A stretch of 64,000 bases of DNA from positions 1-64,000 of the forward strand of contig JAUXWZ010000046.1 in NCBI GenBank assembly GCA_030684835.1, written 5' to 3'. Both the position numbers and the translations under genes were made by a program. The notes below the pieces were generated by a model. It had not been told where the DNA came from, searched no databases, and saw nothing but the letters and a program-made list of their open reading frames with translations. This document shows, one piece after another, positions 9,581 through 18,015 of this stretch; the first letter of the stretch is position 1, and each line of letters starts with the position of its first letter. The stretch is from Beijerinckiaceae bacterium. Lineage in GTDB: Bacteria; Pseudomonadota; Alphaproteobacteria; Rhizobiales; Beijerinckiaceae.

Positions 9581-11665
9581 ATGACCAATTTTAACATCGC
9601 ACTCTCCCCCTTGCTGCCCTGGCCGCTTCTTATAGCGCTTCTGACTGGCGCAATCGCGGTCACGGCGCTGGGCGTGTGGAGCGGGCGTCGCGGCGCACTG
9701 ATCCGTGCGCTGGGCCTCGCGCTCATTCTCTTTGCGCTCGCCGATCCCTCGCTTGTGCGTGAGGACAGGCAACCGCTGAAGGACGTCATCGCCGTTGTGG
9801 TTGATCGCAGCGCCAGCAATGCGATCGCCAACCGCACCGCGCAGACGGATGCCGCGCGCGCGCAGGTGCGCCAGTCGCTCGAGGGCATGGAGAACGTCGA
9901 AATCCGCATGGTCGAAGCTGGCGCCAGCGCCGGACAGGACGATGGCACGCGGCTGTTCTCGGGGCTGGCGTCTGCGCTCGCGGACGTCCCGCCCGAACGC
10001 ATCGGCGGCGCGGTTCTGATTACCGACGGCGTTGTGCACGACATTCCGCAGAGCGCCGAACAGATGGGCTTTCGCGCACCCATTCACGCGCTGATCACAG
10101 GCCGTGAAGGCGAGCGCGACCGGCGCATCGAACTTGTGGAAGCGCCGCGCTTCGGCCTCGTGGGACGCGACCAGACCATTGTCGTGCGCGTGCATGACAC
10201 GGGCGACCGTGGCGAGCCGATTGAACTTATCGTGCGCCGCGACGGACAGGAAGTGAGCCGCGTGCGCACACGGGCCGGCGCCCTCGCGCGCGCCACAGTG
10301 CGCGTTGAGCACGGCGGCCCCAACGTGGTGGAGCTGGAAGCGGCCACCGTCCCCAACGAACTCACCGCATTGAACAACAAGGCTGTCGTTACGATCGACG
10401 GCGTGCGCGACAAGTTGAAAGTGCTGCTCGTCTCGGGTGAACCCCATGCGGGCGAGCGCACATGGCGCAACCTTCTCAAGTCCGACGCCAATGTCGATCT
10501 CGTGCATTTCACGATTTTGCGCCCGCCGGAAAAACAGGACGGCACGCCTATCGGCGAACTTTCGCTGATCGCGTTCCCCACAGCTGATCTTTTCGGCCGC
10601 AAGATTCGCGAATTCGATCTCATTATTTTCGACCGCTATTCAAACCAGACGGTGCTGCCGCCGATCTACTTCAACAACATCGTCAACTACGTGCGCGAAG
10701 GCGGCGCGCTGCTGATTGCGGCGGGGCCCGATTACTCGGGGCCGGATGGATTGTTCTATTCGCCGCTGGGCAAGATCGCGCCAGCGCGCCCTGATGGCCG
10801 CATCATCGAGCGCGCCTTTCGTGCGCAGATTACCGGCACCGGCGGCCGCCACCCTGTTACGCGCGCCCTGCCCGGCTCGCAGCAGACGCCGCCCGCCTGG
10901 AGCGAATGGTATCGGCAGGTGTCGGCGGAAGCCACGCGCGGCGTGTCCGTGATGTCGGGCGTCGAAGATCGCCCGCTACTGCTTCTCTCACGCGAGGGCA
11001 AGGGCCGCGTCGCGCTGATGCTCTCGGACCAGATCTGGCTGTGGGCGCGCAATTACCAGAACGGCGGGCCGCATCTGGAATTGCTGCGCCGCCTTGCGCA
11101 CTGGCTGATGAAGGAGCCGGAGCTTGAGGAAGAAGCGCTGCGCGCCACAGCGCGTGGGCAGGAGATCTCCATCGAGCGCCAAAGCCTGAAGGACGACAAG
11201 TTTAACGTCGTCGCGTCCTTCCCGTCCGGCAAGAAGGAAACCTACGTTCTGGAAAACGCCGAACCCGGCATTGCGCGCGCGAAAGTGAAAGTCGATGAGC
11301 TTGGCCTCTTCACGATCACCGAAGGCGATCTCACAACGCTCGTGAACGTCGGCGTGGAAAATCCGCGCGAGTTCCGCGAAGTTGTCTCGACGCTCGACCC
11401 GCTGCGCCCGCTCGTCGAGGCGACGGGCGGCACGATCCGCCGCATCGCGGCCAGCGGCGACGCGGTGAACATCCCGCGGTTCTCGTCGATGCGCGAAAGC
11501 CCCGTGTATGGCGGCGCCGATTACGCGGGCTTCAAGCGCACGGGCGCGAGCGTGGTGACAGGCGTTGGCGTTGCGCCGCTCGCAGTGGGCTTCATCGGCT
11601 TGCTGATCTTGCTGGGCAGCGTGCTTGCCGGATGGTTGTGGGAAGGCCGCAGACGGCGCGCGTAA
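9581..11665 (+). CDS. Membrane protein with vWA and glutamine-amidotransferase-like regions
   Basis: A 694-residue protein closing the MoxR module, 3 bp after the previous stop. Two N-terminal membrane segments (about 12-30 and 38-55) precede a vWA-like domain with an intact D-R-S-A-S metal motif. A central region (about 270-500) resembles the class I glutamine-amidotransferase-like fold used as a non-enzymatic domain in these proteins. A last membrane helix lies at about 665-685 before a basic tail (WEGRRRRA). I infer that it forms a membrane complex with the BatA/DUF4159 protein. Confidence 0.75.
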   Translation: MTNFNIALSPLLPWPLLIALLTGAIAVTALGVWSGRRGALIRALGLALILFALADPSLVREDRQPLKDVIAVVVDRSASNAIANRTAQTDAARAQVRQSLEGMENVEIRMVEAGASAGQDDGTRLFSGLASALADVPPERIGGAVLITDGVVHDIPQSAEQMGFRAPIHALITGREGERDRRIELVEAPRFGLVGRDQTIVVRVHDTGDRGEPIELIVRRDGQEVSRVRTRAGALARATVRVEHGGPNVVELEAATVPNELTALNNKAVVTIDGVRDKLKVLLVSGEPHAGERTWRNLLKSDANVDLVHFTILRPPEKQDGTPIGELSLIAFPTADLFGRKIREFDLIIFDRYSNQTVLPPIYFNNIVNYVREGGALLIAAGPDYSGPDGLFYSPLGKIAPARPDGRIIERAFRAQITGTGGRHPVTRALPGSQQTPPAWSEWYRQVSAEATRGVSVMSGVEDRPLLLLSREGKGRVALMLSDQIWLWARNYQNGGPHLELLRRLAHWLMKEPELEEEALRATARGQEISIERQSLKDDKFNVVASFPSGKKETYVLENAEPGIARAKVKVDELGLFTITEGDLTTLVNVGVENPREFREVVSTLDPLRPLVEATGGTIRRIAASGDAVNIPRFSSMRESPVYGGADYAGFKRTGASVVTGVGVAPLAVGFIGLLILLGSVLAGWLWEGRRRRA

Positions 11666-11667
11666 GC

Positions 11668-12207
11668 TCAGGTCGCTTTCAGCACCAGGCCGCCGACGGC
11701 CTCGAACGCGCCTTCGACGAGTTCGCAGATGAGAACGCGCGCGGGGTCCACTGGCCCCGGCAAGACAAGGCGCCCGTAAGGCGCGCGCTTGAACCCAAGG
11801 CGGGCGTAATAGGGTTCGTCGCCCACCAACAACACAAGTTTCTGGCCCGCAGCCCGCGCAGCCTCAAGTGAACGCGCGGCCAGCGCCTCACCGATGCCGC
11901 GCGATCGAAACGCGGGCTCAACCGTGAGAGGCCCAAGCAGCAGCATCTCTATGGCGCCGCACTTCACCGGCGTCATGATGTTGGAGCCCACCAGCAGCGT
12001 GCCCACATGCGCGACAAACGACAGCGCGAAATCAGGGCCAACGCCTTCGCGCAGACGGTACGCCGTGCGCGCAAAGCGCCCCGGCCCAAAGGCGCGCTCG
12101 TCAAGCCGCTCGATCTGCGGCAGGTCTGAAGGATGCAGAGGCCGCAAGCCGAGCGCCGGAAGATCGGGCGCCTGCGTGAAGCCGTTAAAGGGGGCGGCGG
12201 TGCTCAT
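11668..12207 (-). CDS. GNAT family N-acetyltransferase
   Basis: A 179-residue acetyl-CoA-dependent N-acetyltransferase. The acetyl-CoA motif A is visible as LTVEPAFRSRGIGEAL (R-x-x-G-I-G), and the C-terminal YYARLGFKR motif B is present. Start: AGGA lies 6 bases before the second of two adjacent ATGs (12207); the ORF is open to 12252. The gene converges on the MoxR module with only 2 bp between the stop codons. Similar proteins are often called YhbS-like. The acceptor substrate is unknown. Confidence 0.82.
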   Translation of the reverse strand: MSTAAPFNGFTQAPDLPALGLRPLHPSDLPQIERLDERAFGPGRFARTAYRLREGVGPDFALSFVAHVGTLLVGSNIMTPVKCGAIEMLLLGPLTVEPAFRSRGIGEALAARSLEAARAAGQKLVLLVGDEPYYARLGFKRAPYGRLVLPGPVDPARVLICELVEGAFEAVGGLVLKAT

Positions 12208-12288
12208 CATCGGTCCTGGAGGGGCGTATCGTCCGTTCTCCACTATGGCCAATGACGCGCGGGCGCAATGGCGGCGGTTACCGGGCGC

Positions 12289-12750
12289 TTACCAATAAGC
12301 GCTGCGTTGCGCGCCCTGAAAGACTTCCGCGATCCGCGCCAGCGTCGCCGCGCTGGTGTCGCCCGGCAGCGCATTGAGCGGGAAGAACTCCGCCGCCGCG
12401 ATTTCCCAGTCCGGCGGGCGCGGCCCGAGCACCCGCACGTCGCGCGCCACAAACAGGCCCACGTGGTCACGCCGCGACGCCTTGTGATTGAAATAGAGGC
12501 CAAAAAATTCTGGCGCGCCGGCAATCTCGACGTTGCCCTCTTCGCGCACTTCGCGCTCGACGGCCTGCGCCATCGTTTCGCCCGCCTCCACCCCGCCGCC
12601 GGGCAGCAGCCAGCCGCTGGCGTAGGTATGCTTCACGAGCAAAATCCTGTCCTGGCCATCCAGCACAACGCCACGCGCGCCCAGCGTCATCGGCCGTGAA
12701 AACCGGGACCAGACATGCACGAGGCGGCGAAAACTTTTCTCGAATCTCAT
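12289..12750 (-). CDS. Nudix hydrolase
   Basis: A 153-residue Nudix hydrolase of unknown substrate. The Nudix box is GGGVEAGETMAQAVEREVREEGNV, broken here as GGGVEAGET ... REVREEGN, with all catalytic glutamates present. The start MRFEKSF is preceded by GGAG at 11 bases; the ORF extends upstream to 12801 without a better ribosome site. It is divergent from mbfA, so the 150 bp between them carries both promoters, including the Irr-type box. Confidence 0.82.
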   Translation of the reverse strand: MRFEKSFRRLVHVWSRFSRPMTLGARGVVLDGQDRILLVKHTYASGWLLPGGGVEAGETMAQAVEREVREEGNVEIAGAPEFFGLYFNHKASRRDHVGLFVARDVRVLGPRPPDWEIAAAEFFPLNALPGDTSAATLARIAEVFQGAQRSAYW

Positions 12751-12845
12751 GACTTGCGCTTCTCCACGTCGAGTATGTTGGCGCCGCGCGATCTGCGACA
12801 AGCGCCCTGCGACCTTCAGGGGCTGGAAACTTGCGCGAACCTTGA

Positions 12846-12860
12846 TTAGAAAGATTCTAA
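12846..12860. promoter_or_regulatory. Irr-type ICE box (iron control element)
   Basis: TTAGAA-AGA-TTCTAA is a perfect 6-3-6 palindrome and fits the ICE-box consensus (TTTAGAA-N3-TTCTAAA), with the 3' flank also matching. It lies 39 bp before the mbfA start codon. In rhizobia the iron-responsive regulator Irr represses mbfA through such a box when iron is low; I infer the same here. The position could also influence the divergent Nudix gene. Confidence 0.85.
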
Positions 12861-12899
12861 ATTTTACGCGCTGCTGCGCGCCCGCCGCTGGAGCCAGCC

Positions 12900-13871
12900 T
12901 TGAAAACGTTCGCCGAACTGACCGAGCGCGAAATCCTCGCCGTGGCTATCGCCTCCGAGGAGGAGGACAGCCGCATCTACATGTCGTTCGCCGAGGATCT
13001 GGCCGAGCGTTATCCGTCGTCCTCGCAGGTGTTCGTGGAGATGGCGGAGGAGGAGACGCGCCACCGCCACATGCTGCTCGAAATGTACCAGCAGCGCTTC
13101 GGGCCCAATCTGCCACCCATCCGCCGCGACGACGTGAAGGGTTTTTTGACGCGCCGGCCCGCGTGGCTGTCCAAAAACCTGCCGCTCGACACCATCCGCA
13201 AGGAAGCGGAGAACATGGAGTTTCAGGCCCAGCGCTTTTACGCCAAGGCCGCAGAACAGACGCGCGACGTCAACATCCGCAAGCTTCTGGGCGACCTGTC
13301 CGAGATTGAAAAATCGCACCGCGACACGGCGGGGAAGCTGGAGGAAGCTCATCTCACCGAGAGCGCGCGCGACGCGGAAAACCGCACCCGTCATCGCATG
13401 TTCTTGCTGCAATACGTGCAGCCGGGCCTCGCCGGCCTCATGGACGGATCAGTCTCGACGCTGGCCCCGCTATTCGCCGCCGCGTTCGCGACGCAGAACA
13501 ATTGGCAGACGTTTCTCGTTGGCCTCGCGGCCTCCGTGGGCGCGGGCATCAGCATGGGCTTTGCCGAAGCCCTGTCCGACGACGGCTCGCTCACCGGACG
13601 CGGCAGCCCGTGGATCAGGGGCGTGGTGTCGGGCATGATGACGGCGCTGGGCGGCATCTTCCACACCCTCCCCTACCTCGTGCCCGACGCGTGGCCGAAC
13701 GCCTTCTGGATCGCCACCGGCATCGCGGGTTTCGTGGTGCTGATCGAATTGTGGATCATCGCGTGGATCAGGGCGAAATACATGGACACGCCCTTCCTGA
13801 AAGCGGCGTTCCAGATCGTGGTGGGCGGGTTTATCGTGCTGATGTCGGGGATCATTATCGGCGGGGCTTAG
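12900..13871 (+). CDS. mbfA: MbfA: membrane-bound ferritin-like / VIT1 iron exporter
   Basis: Exports ferrous iron across the inner membrane and protects against iron and peroxide stress in rhizobial homologues. The N-terminal ferritin-like di-iron domain (about 1-160) shows EEEDSRIY, EEETRHRH and a later EIEKSH motif. The C-terminal VIT1-type domain (about 165-323) starts at QPGLAGLMDGSVSTL and has four to five membrane helices. The start codon is a TTG, supported by GGAG at 6 bases and by the usual MbfA N-terminus (x-FAELTEREILA); no ATG fits. An ICE box sits 39 bp upstream. Confidence 0.93.
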   Translation: MKTFAELTEREILAVAIASEEEDSRIYMSFAEDLAERYPSSSQVFVEMAEEETRHRHMLLEMYQQRFGPNLPPIRRDDVKGFLTRRPAWLSKNLPLDTIRKEAENMEFQAQRFYAKAAEQTRDVNIRKLLGDLSEIEKSHRDTAGKLEEAHLTESARDAENRTRHRMFLLQYVQPGLAGLMDGSVSTLAPLFAAAFATQNNWQTFLVGLAASVGAGISMGFAEALSDDGSLTGRGSPWIRGVVSGMMTALGGIFHTLPYLVPDAWPNAFWIATGIAGFVVLIELWIIAWIRAKYMDTPFLKAAFQIVVGGFIVLMSGIIIGGA

Positions 13872-13931
13872 CAATTTTCCAAAATCTTGAGCTTTGCCAT
13901 ACCATCCGGTACGTCGCAGCAGGGGATGCAG

Positions 13932-14798
13932 ATGACCGGCTTTTTGATTCAACCGCTCACGCTCGATTTTCGGGGCATTGATGCAGACGAGCATGTGGTC
14001 GACGCCCTACTGCTGGGCCGCTCACTCGGCGGACTGGCAAAAATCTATAATTCGGCGGGGCAAGTCTACTTCTTTGGGCCTGAGGATCGAGCGCCGAGGC
14101 TAATACGAACATGCGTGGGACCACCACGTGAAGGCTCGGTAACTTATGCAGTTTACCTCTTGCTCGTCCATGGTCAGCTACCCCTTTACCCAGAAGCACT
14201 GGGCAAATTCGCTGACTTCGCAATTCCCCGCTTTGTCAAAGCGATTATTGCAAAGCGTGTGGGACAAAACCAGATGTCAGAAAAACTCATCGAGCAGATC
14301 GCCAAGCAACAGCAAGACAATATTGACTTACTCAAAGCGGCACAAGAACGAGGCTTCGCAACAGAGCAGCGGTTGTTTGACCTTGTTGAAGGCTTAACGT
14401 TTCAGAATCGTCGCTCTCTGTCCGACTTTGCGTCTCCAATCGGAAAAACTGTCCGTGTTATTCGCCAAACAAGCGCGGAGAGCGAAGACATAGAGATAGA
14501 TCCTGCGACAGCAGACGCTCTTAGGTCCAAATCGAATTTGAAGGTTGGGGAGATCATAACGGTCATCGGTACGTTATCGAAAATTGATAAGAAAACTGGC
14601 AGTTGTCGAATCCAAACGTCCGAGACGAAGCAGGAGATCAATGCAAAAATCGTTGATCCGGTGCTTCAGACAGAAGCTAACATTTATACGGAAGCCCTAC
14701 ATTCCGGCAGACCTATTGTCGCCACCGGCAAGCCTACGACCCAGGATGATGGATCGATTTCCAAATTATTTATAAGCGATACCCGTTTCGCAGATTAG
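13932..14798 (+). CDS. Low-GC hypothetical protein, probably acquired
   Basis: I do not recognise this 288-residue protein. The start at 13932 (MTGFLIQPL) has AGGGG 6 bases upstream; the frame is open from a TTG at 13887. The N-terminal ~110 residues look like an alpha/beta domain (DADEHVVDALLLGRSL ... GSVTYAVYLLL). A helical Q/K/E-rich part follows (about 125-165), then a beta-rich C-terminus. Base composition is close to 50% GC, clearly lower than the neighbours, and codon use is correspondingly A/T-rich. It stands alone between mbfA and a REP-like palindrome, suggesting horizontal transfer. Confidence 0.7.
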   Translation: MTGFLIQPLTLDFRGIDADEHVVDALLLGRSLGGLAKIYNSAGQVYFFGPEDRAPRLIRTCVGPPREGSVTYAVYLLLVHGQLPLYPEALGKFADFAIPRFVKAIIAKRVGQNQMSEKLIEQIAKQQQDNIDLLKAAQERGFATEQRLFDLVEGLTFQNRRSLSDFASPIGKTVRVIRQTSAESEDIEIDPATADALRSKSNLKVGEIITVIGTLSKIDKKTGSCRIQTSETKQEINAKIVDPVLQTEANIYTEALHSGRPIVATGKPTTQDDGSISKLFISDTRFAD

Positions 14799-14850
14799 TA
14801 ATCCTCGGACCGTGTTCCCGAGTTACCCAAGCTCGTAGGATTCTGAGCTG

Positions 14851-14880
14851 GGCACCCTCTCCCGCGAGGGAGAGGGTGCC
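14851..14880. repeat. REP-like perfect palindrome
   Basis: GGCACCCTCTCCC and its exact reverse complement are separated by GCGA, giving a 13-bp hairpin between two convergent genes. No T-run follows on either strand (AAAACC on the plus side), so it is a poor classical terminator. CCCTCTCCC-type palindromes are widespread intergenic repeats in Rhizobiales genomes, so a REP-like element that may also end transcription is the best call. Confidence 0.6.
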
Positions 14881-14886
14881 AAAACC

Positions 14887-15768
14887 TCAACCCGGCTTCT
14901 TGCCGTTCAGCACGTCATAAACATTACACGCGATGCCAGTGGCCTCATAACCGTCCTGCCCGGTCGCCTGCGCGATGGCGAACATCTGCTGGGCGAGGCC
15001 GACGAAGGGCATCGGCACTTCCATGTCGCGCGCCATGTCGAGACCGAAGCCAACGTCCTTGGGCATCCAAGACTTGCGCGGCTTGTACTTGCGGCTGACC
15101 ACCACTTCCATGATGCGGCGCGTCGCAACCGAATCCTGCTGCGAGTTGACGAGGATGGTCTGGAACGTGGCGTCGTCGAGACCGCCCTTTTTGAGCCATG
15201 AGCCGATCTCGACCAGCGTCATGTGTTGCACGGCGGCGAGCATCGCCATGGCGTTCTTGACCATCTTCGCGTTGCCAAGTTCGCCCACATAGAGGATCGA
15301 CTTGCCCATCGGCTTGAAGATGTCCTGACAATCCTCAAACAGCTCCTTCGAGCCTGACACCCAGATTGCCAGCTGCCCGGCGGCGGCAACCTCTTCCACG
15401 CCGCCTGCCGAGGCGTCGAGCAGCGTCCAGCCCGACTTGCCCAATTCTTCGCTGGCCGCCACGATGGTCGCCTTGTCGATGCTGCTGAAATCGATCCAGA
15501 CCTTGGCGCCCTTGGTCGCTTCGGCAAGACCGCCCTTGCCCGTCGCCACCATGGTCACGGCGCCATTGTAGGGCAGCATGGAGAGCACGATGTCGCTGGC
15601 CTCCGCGACAGCCTTTGGCGAATCGACAAATGTCGCGCCCGCCGCCTCAAGCCCCTTGGCCTGCGCGCGGTTGAGATCGGTCACCACCAGTTTGTAGCCG
15701 GCCTTGATGAGATTGGCGGCCATGCCGCTACCCATGCCGCCGGTGCCGATGAACCCCAAGGTCTTCAT
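14887..15768 (-). CDS. NAD(P)-dependent dehydrogenase, 3-hydroxyisobutyrate dehydrogenase family
   Basis: A 293-residue beta-hydroxyacid dehydrogenase. The Rossmann motif is G-x-G-x-x-G at residues 8-13 (FIGTGGMGSGMAANL). The substrate-binding segment reads DASAGGVEEVAAAGQL rather than the usual D-A-P-V-S-G-G, and the catalytic lysine is in GNAKMVKNAM. The start has GGGAGAGAAGC just upstream. A TctC/Bug binding protein is encoded 163 bp upstream on the same strand, so the pair may take up and oxidise a hydroxyacid. The altered substrate loop argues against assuming hydroxyisobutyrate. Confidence 0.85.
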   Translation of the reverse strand: MKTLGFIGTGGMGSGMAANLIKAGYKLVVTDLNRAQAKGLEAAGATFVDSPKAVAEASDIVLSMLPYNGAVTMVATGKGGLAEATKGAKVWIDFSSIDKATIVAASEELGKSGWTLLDASAGGVEEVAAAGQLAIWVSGSKELFEDCQDIFKPMGKSILYVGELGNAKMVKNAMAMLAAVQHMTLVEIGSWLKKGGLDDATFQTILVNSQQDSVATRRIMEVVVSRKYKPRKSWMPKDVGFGLDMARDMEVPMPFVGLAQQMFAIAQATGQDGYEATGIACNVYDVLNGKKPG

Positions 15769-15931
15769 GCTTCTCTCCCTTTTCCCAATGTTGAGCCCCG
15801 GGCCTGGCCTAATGCGCCCGCGTGGCCGCTTTCATCGACCTTAGCGGGCCCTCTGGCAAGATGTTCGTGAACCACGGGCGCGGCGCGGCGGCCCCCAGCG
15901 CGAGCAGGAGGCCGACACTGGCGCCTAACCG

Positions 15932-16951
15932 CTATTCGCGTGGATAGACCGCGCGCACCCGCTCAAGCAGCTGCGGGCTCATATTGGAAAAGTCGACGAC
16001 GAGTTTCTGCAGGTCCTCACCCTTCATGGGGCCCATATCCATCCTCATGCGCTTGAGATCTCCACCAAATCCGGGGTCGGCCATGGTGGCGTCAAAAGCG
16101 CGGCGAAGCGCGGTGAGGCGGTCAGCAGGAACGCCCGGCGCCGTGAAGAATGACGTTCCGATCTCGCTCGCGGACATGATGGCCGTGAGAACCTCGCGGG
16201 CCTGCTCATTGGGCGCGCTTTCGATGGCGGTGGGGACATTCGGAAGATCGGGCAGTCTCTTCAGCCCGAACTGGGCCAAAATATTGATGCTGCCGTCCGC
16301 AAGCCAACTGGGCTTGGCCGCACGCACGGCCTCGAACGCCGTGGAGTGCCCCTCGACCTCGCCGCGCTCCACCGCGAGCATGGCCTCGTTCGATCCCCGG
16401 TAGCCCATCACCAGTTTGAATTTCGTGCCAAGCACATTGTTGAGCACGAGCGGGTAGACGGAAGCTGTCGAGCCCGCCCCGGTTCCGCTGAGCGTCGCCT
16501 CGCGCTGGCGCGCTTGCTCCAGCGTCTTTACGGGCGACGTTTTCCACGTGAACGCGATGTTGACGAGCGGACCAATGCGCCCGACCCAGTTCAGCTCTGC
16601 GGTCTTGAAGCGCACGCCCGGATTGCCGAGCTTTTCGTCGAGCGCCATCGTCGGGGCGCCCAGCGCAATAGACGTCCCGTCTTTTGGCGCGGCGGCGTAG
16701 ATGTGATTGACCGCGAGGAAGCTGCCCGCGCCCGGCATGTTGCGAGCGATGACAGTAGGATTGCCGGGAATGTGCTTGCCAATGTGTTGAGCCAGCATCC
16801 GCGAATACGTGTCATTGCTGCCGCCCGGAGCGTAGCCGATGATGATCTCGAAATTTCGACCCTTGTAGAATTCGGCCGGCGATTGCGCGAACGCAAAGCC
16901 GCCAGAAGCCACTAATCCTGCTACGCCGAGAGTCGCCACACGAATGCCCAT
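15932..16951 (-). CDS. TctC/Bug family periplasmic solute-binding protein
   Basis: A 339-residue binding protein for carboxylate-like solutes, exported by a Sec signal peptide (about 1-23, ending AFAQS). The Bug signature is present: IIIGYAPGGSNDTYSR, then HIPGNPTVIARNMPGAGS. No TctA or TctB membrane component is encoded in the window, so this is an orphan that may share a transporter or act as a sensor. It is divergent from a metallophosphoesterase and precedes the dehydrogenase on the same strand. Confidence 0.88.
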   Translation of the reverse strand: MGIRVATLGVAGLVASGGFAFAQSPAEFYKGRNFEIIIGYAPGGSNDTYSRMLAQHIGKHIPGNPTVIARNMPGAGSFLAVNHIYAAAPKDGTSIALGAPTMALDEKLGNPGVRFKTAELNWVGRIGPLVNIAFTWKTSPVKTLEQARQREATLSGTGAGSTASVYPLVLNNVLGTKFKLVMGYRGSNEAMLAVERGEVEGHSTAFEAVRAAKPSWLADGSINILAQFGLKRLPDLPNVPTAIESAPNEQAREVLTAIMSASEIGTSFFTAPGVPADRLTALRRAFDATMADPGFGGDLKRMRMDMGPMKGEDLQKLVVDFSNMSPQLLERVRAVYPRE

Positions 16952-17123
16952 AAAGTCCCCTCCAGATTCAGCCCATGCGGGGGACTGCGTTCTGCGATGC
17001 AGATCATTCCGCGGAAGCTTATCACCGGAAAGTCTGACGGCAATTGCCGCGGACGGGCCTCTGACTGCGGAAAGTCTTTCCGCCTCCGCTTGACCTGACG
17101 GCCGGAGCCCTTACACCACCTTC
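16952..17123. promoter_or_regulatory. Divergent intergenic region with repeated GCGGAA elements
   Basis: Three related elements fall in 77 bp: the palindrome TTCCGCGGAA (17007-17016), GGAAAGTC (17027-17034), and the hairpin GCGGAAA-GTC-TTTCCGC (17067-17083), which contains a second GGAAAGTC. They sit between the Bug protein gene and the metallophosphoesterase gene and could be operator half-sites for a regulator not encoded nearby. Confidence 0.4.
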
Positions 17124-18011
17124 GTGACCAGCTTTTCCCTTGCCCACCTCTCCGACGCGCATATCGGCCCGTTGCCGAAGCCGCTGCGCCGTGAACTGCT
17201 GAACAAGCGGTTCACCGGCTACGTGAACTGGATTCGCCGCGCCCACATTCACGATATGAAGGTGCTCGGCTCCATCGTCGCCGATGCATGCGCGCAAGCG
17301 CCCGATCACATCGCCATGACAGGCGACGTGATGAACATCGGCCTGCCGGCGGAATTTCCCTTCGCCAAGGCCTGGCTGCAGACGTTGGGCGAGCCGCAGA
17401 ATGTGAGCTTCACGCCCGGCAACCACGACGCCTATGTGCGCGGCTCGCTGCCGTTCATCACCGAAACGTTCGCGCCCTGGTGCTCGAACGACACCGAAAA
17501 CCATACAGTTTTTCCGTTTCTGCGCGTGCGCGGCGAGGTCGCGCTGATCGGACTGTCTTCGGGCATCCCAACCTTGCCACTGCTGGCCTCCGGACGATTG
17601 GGCGCGGCGCAGCGCGACGCGCTGGCAAAGCTTCTGGACGATACGGGCCGACGCGGCCTCATGCGGGTTGTGATGATCCATCATCCGCCGACCCAGGGCG
17701 GCGCCAAAATAGGACGCGGCCTGACGGACGCCCGCCATTTCGAGCAAATTATCGTGCGCCACGGCGCCGAGCTGATCGTGCACGGGCACAACCACCGCCT
17801 GCAGGTGCGCCACATTGAAGGCGGCGGGCGCCGCGTGCCGGTTGTGGGCGTGGCCTCCGCGTCTGCTGTTCCGGGCACGCCGCTGCATCGCGCGGCCTAT
17901 CATCTCTATCGCTTCGAGAAGCTCGGCAATGGCTGGAAGATCGAAGCGCGCATGCGCGGAACGTCACCTGGCGGCGAGCATGTCAGCGACCTCGGTCCCA
18001 TCGAGCTTTGA
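17124..18011 (+). CDS. Calcineurin-like metallophosphoesterase
   Basis: A 295-residue di-metal phosphoesterase of the class that includes cyclic-nucleotide and lipid phosphodiesterases. All five metal motifs are seen: D11-x-H13 (LSDAHIG), GDVMN, GNHDAY, MIHHPP and HGHNH. The start is GTG (MTSFSLAHLSD) with no strong ribosome site, but the conserved SDAH motif at residue 10 leaves little room for alternatives. No signal peptide, so cytoplasmic. The substrate is unknown. Confidence 0.87.
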   Translation: MTSFSLAHLSDAHIGPLPKPLRRELLNKRFTGYVNWIRRAHIHDMKVLGSIVADACAQAPDHIAMTGDVMNIGLPAEFPFAKAWLQTLGEPQNVSFTPGNHDAYVRGSLPFITETFAPWCSNDTENHTVFPFLRVRGEVALIGLSSGIPTLPLLASGRLGAAQRDALAKLLDDTGRRGLMRVVMIHHPPTQGGAKIGRGLTDARHFEQIIVRHGAELIVHGHNHRLQVRHIEGGGRRVPVVGVASASAVPGTPLHRAAYHLYRFEKLGNGWKIEARMRGTSPGGEHVSDLGPIEL

Positions 18012-18015
18012 CGCT

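Noticed and set aside
8738-10507. 589-residue open frame on the minus strand
   Set aside because: Antisense to the DUF4159 and vWA-GATase-like genes, with no recognisable domain and no ribosome site.
13887-13931. Upstream TTG start for the low-GC gene
   Set aside because: The ATG at 13932 has AGGGG at good spacing; the TTG has none.
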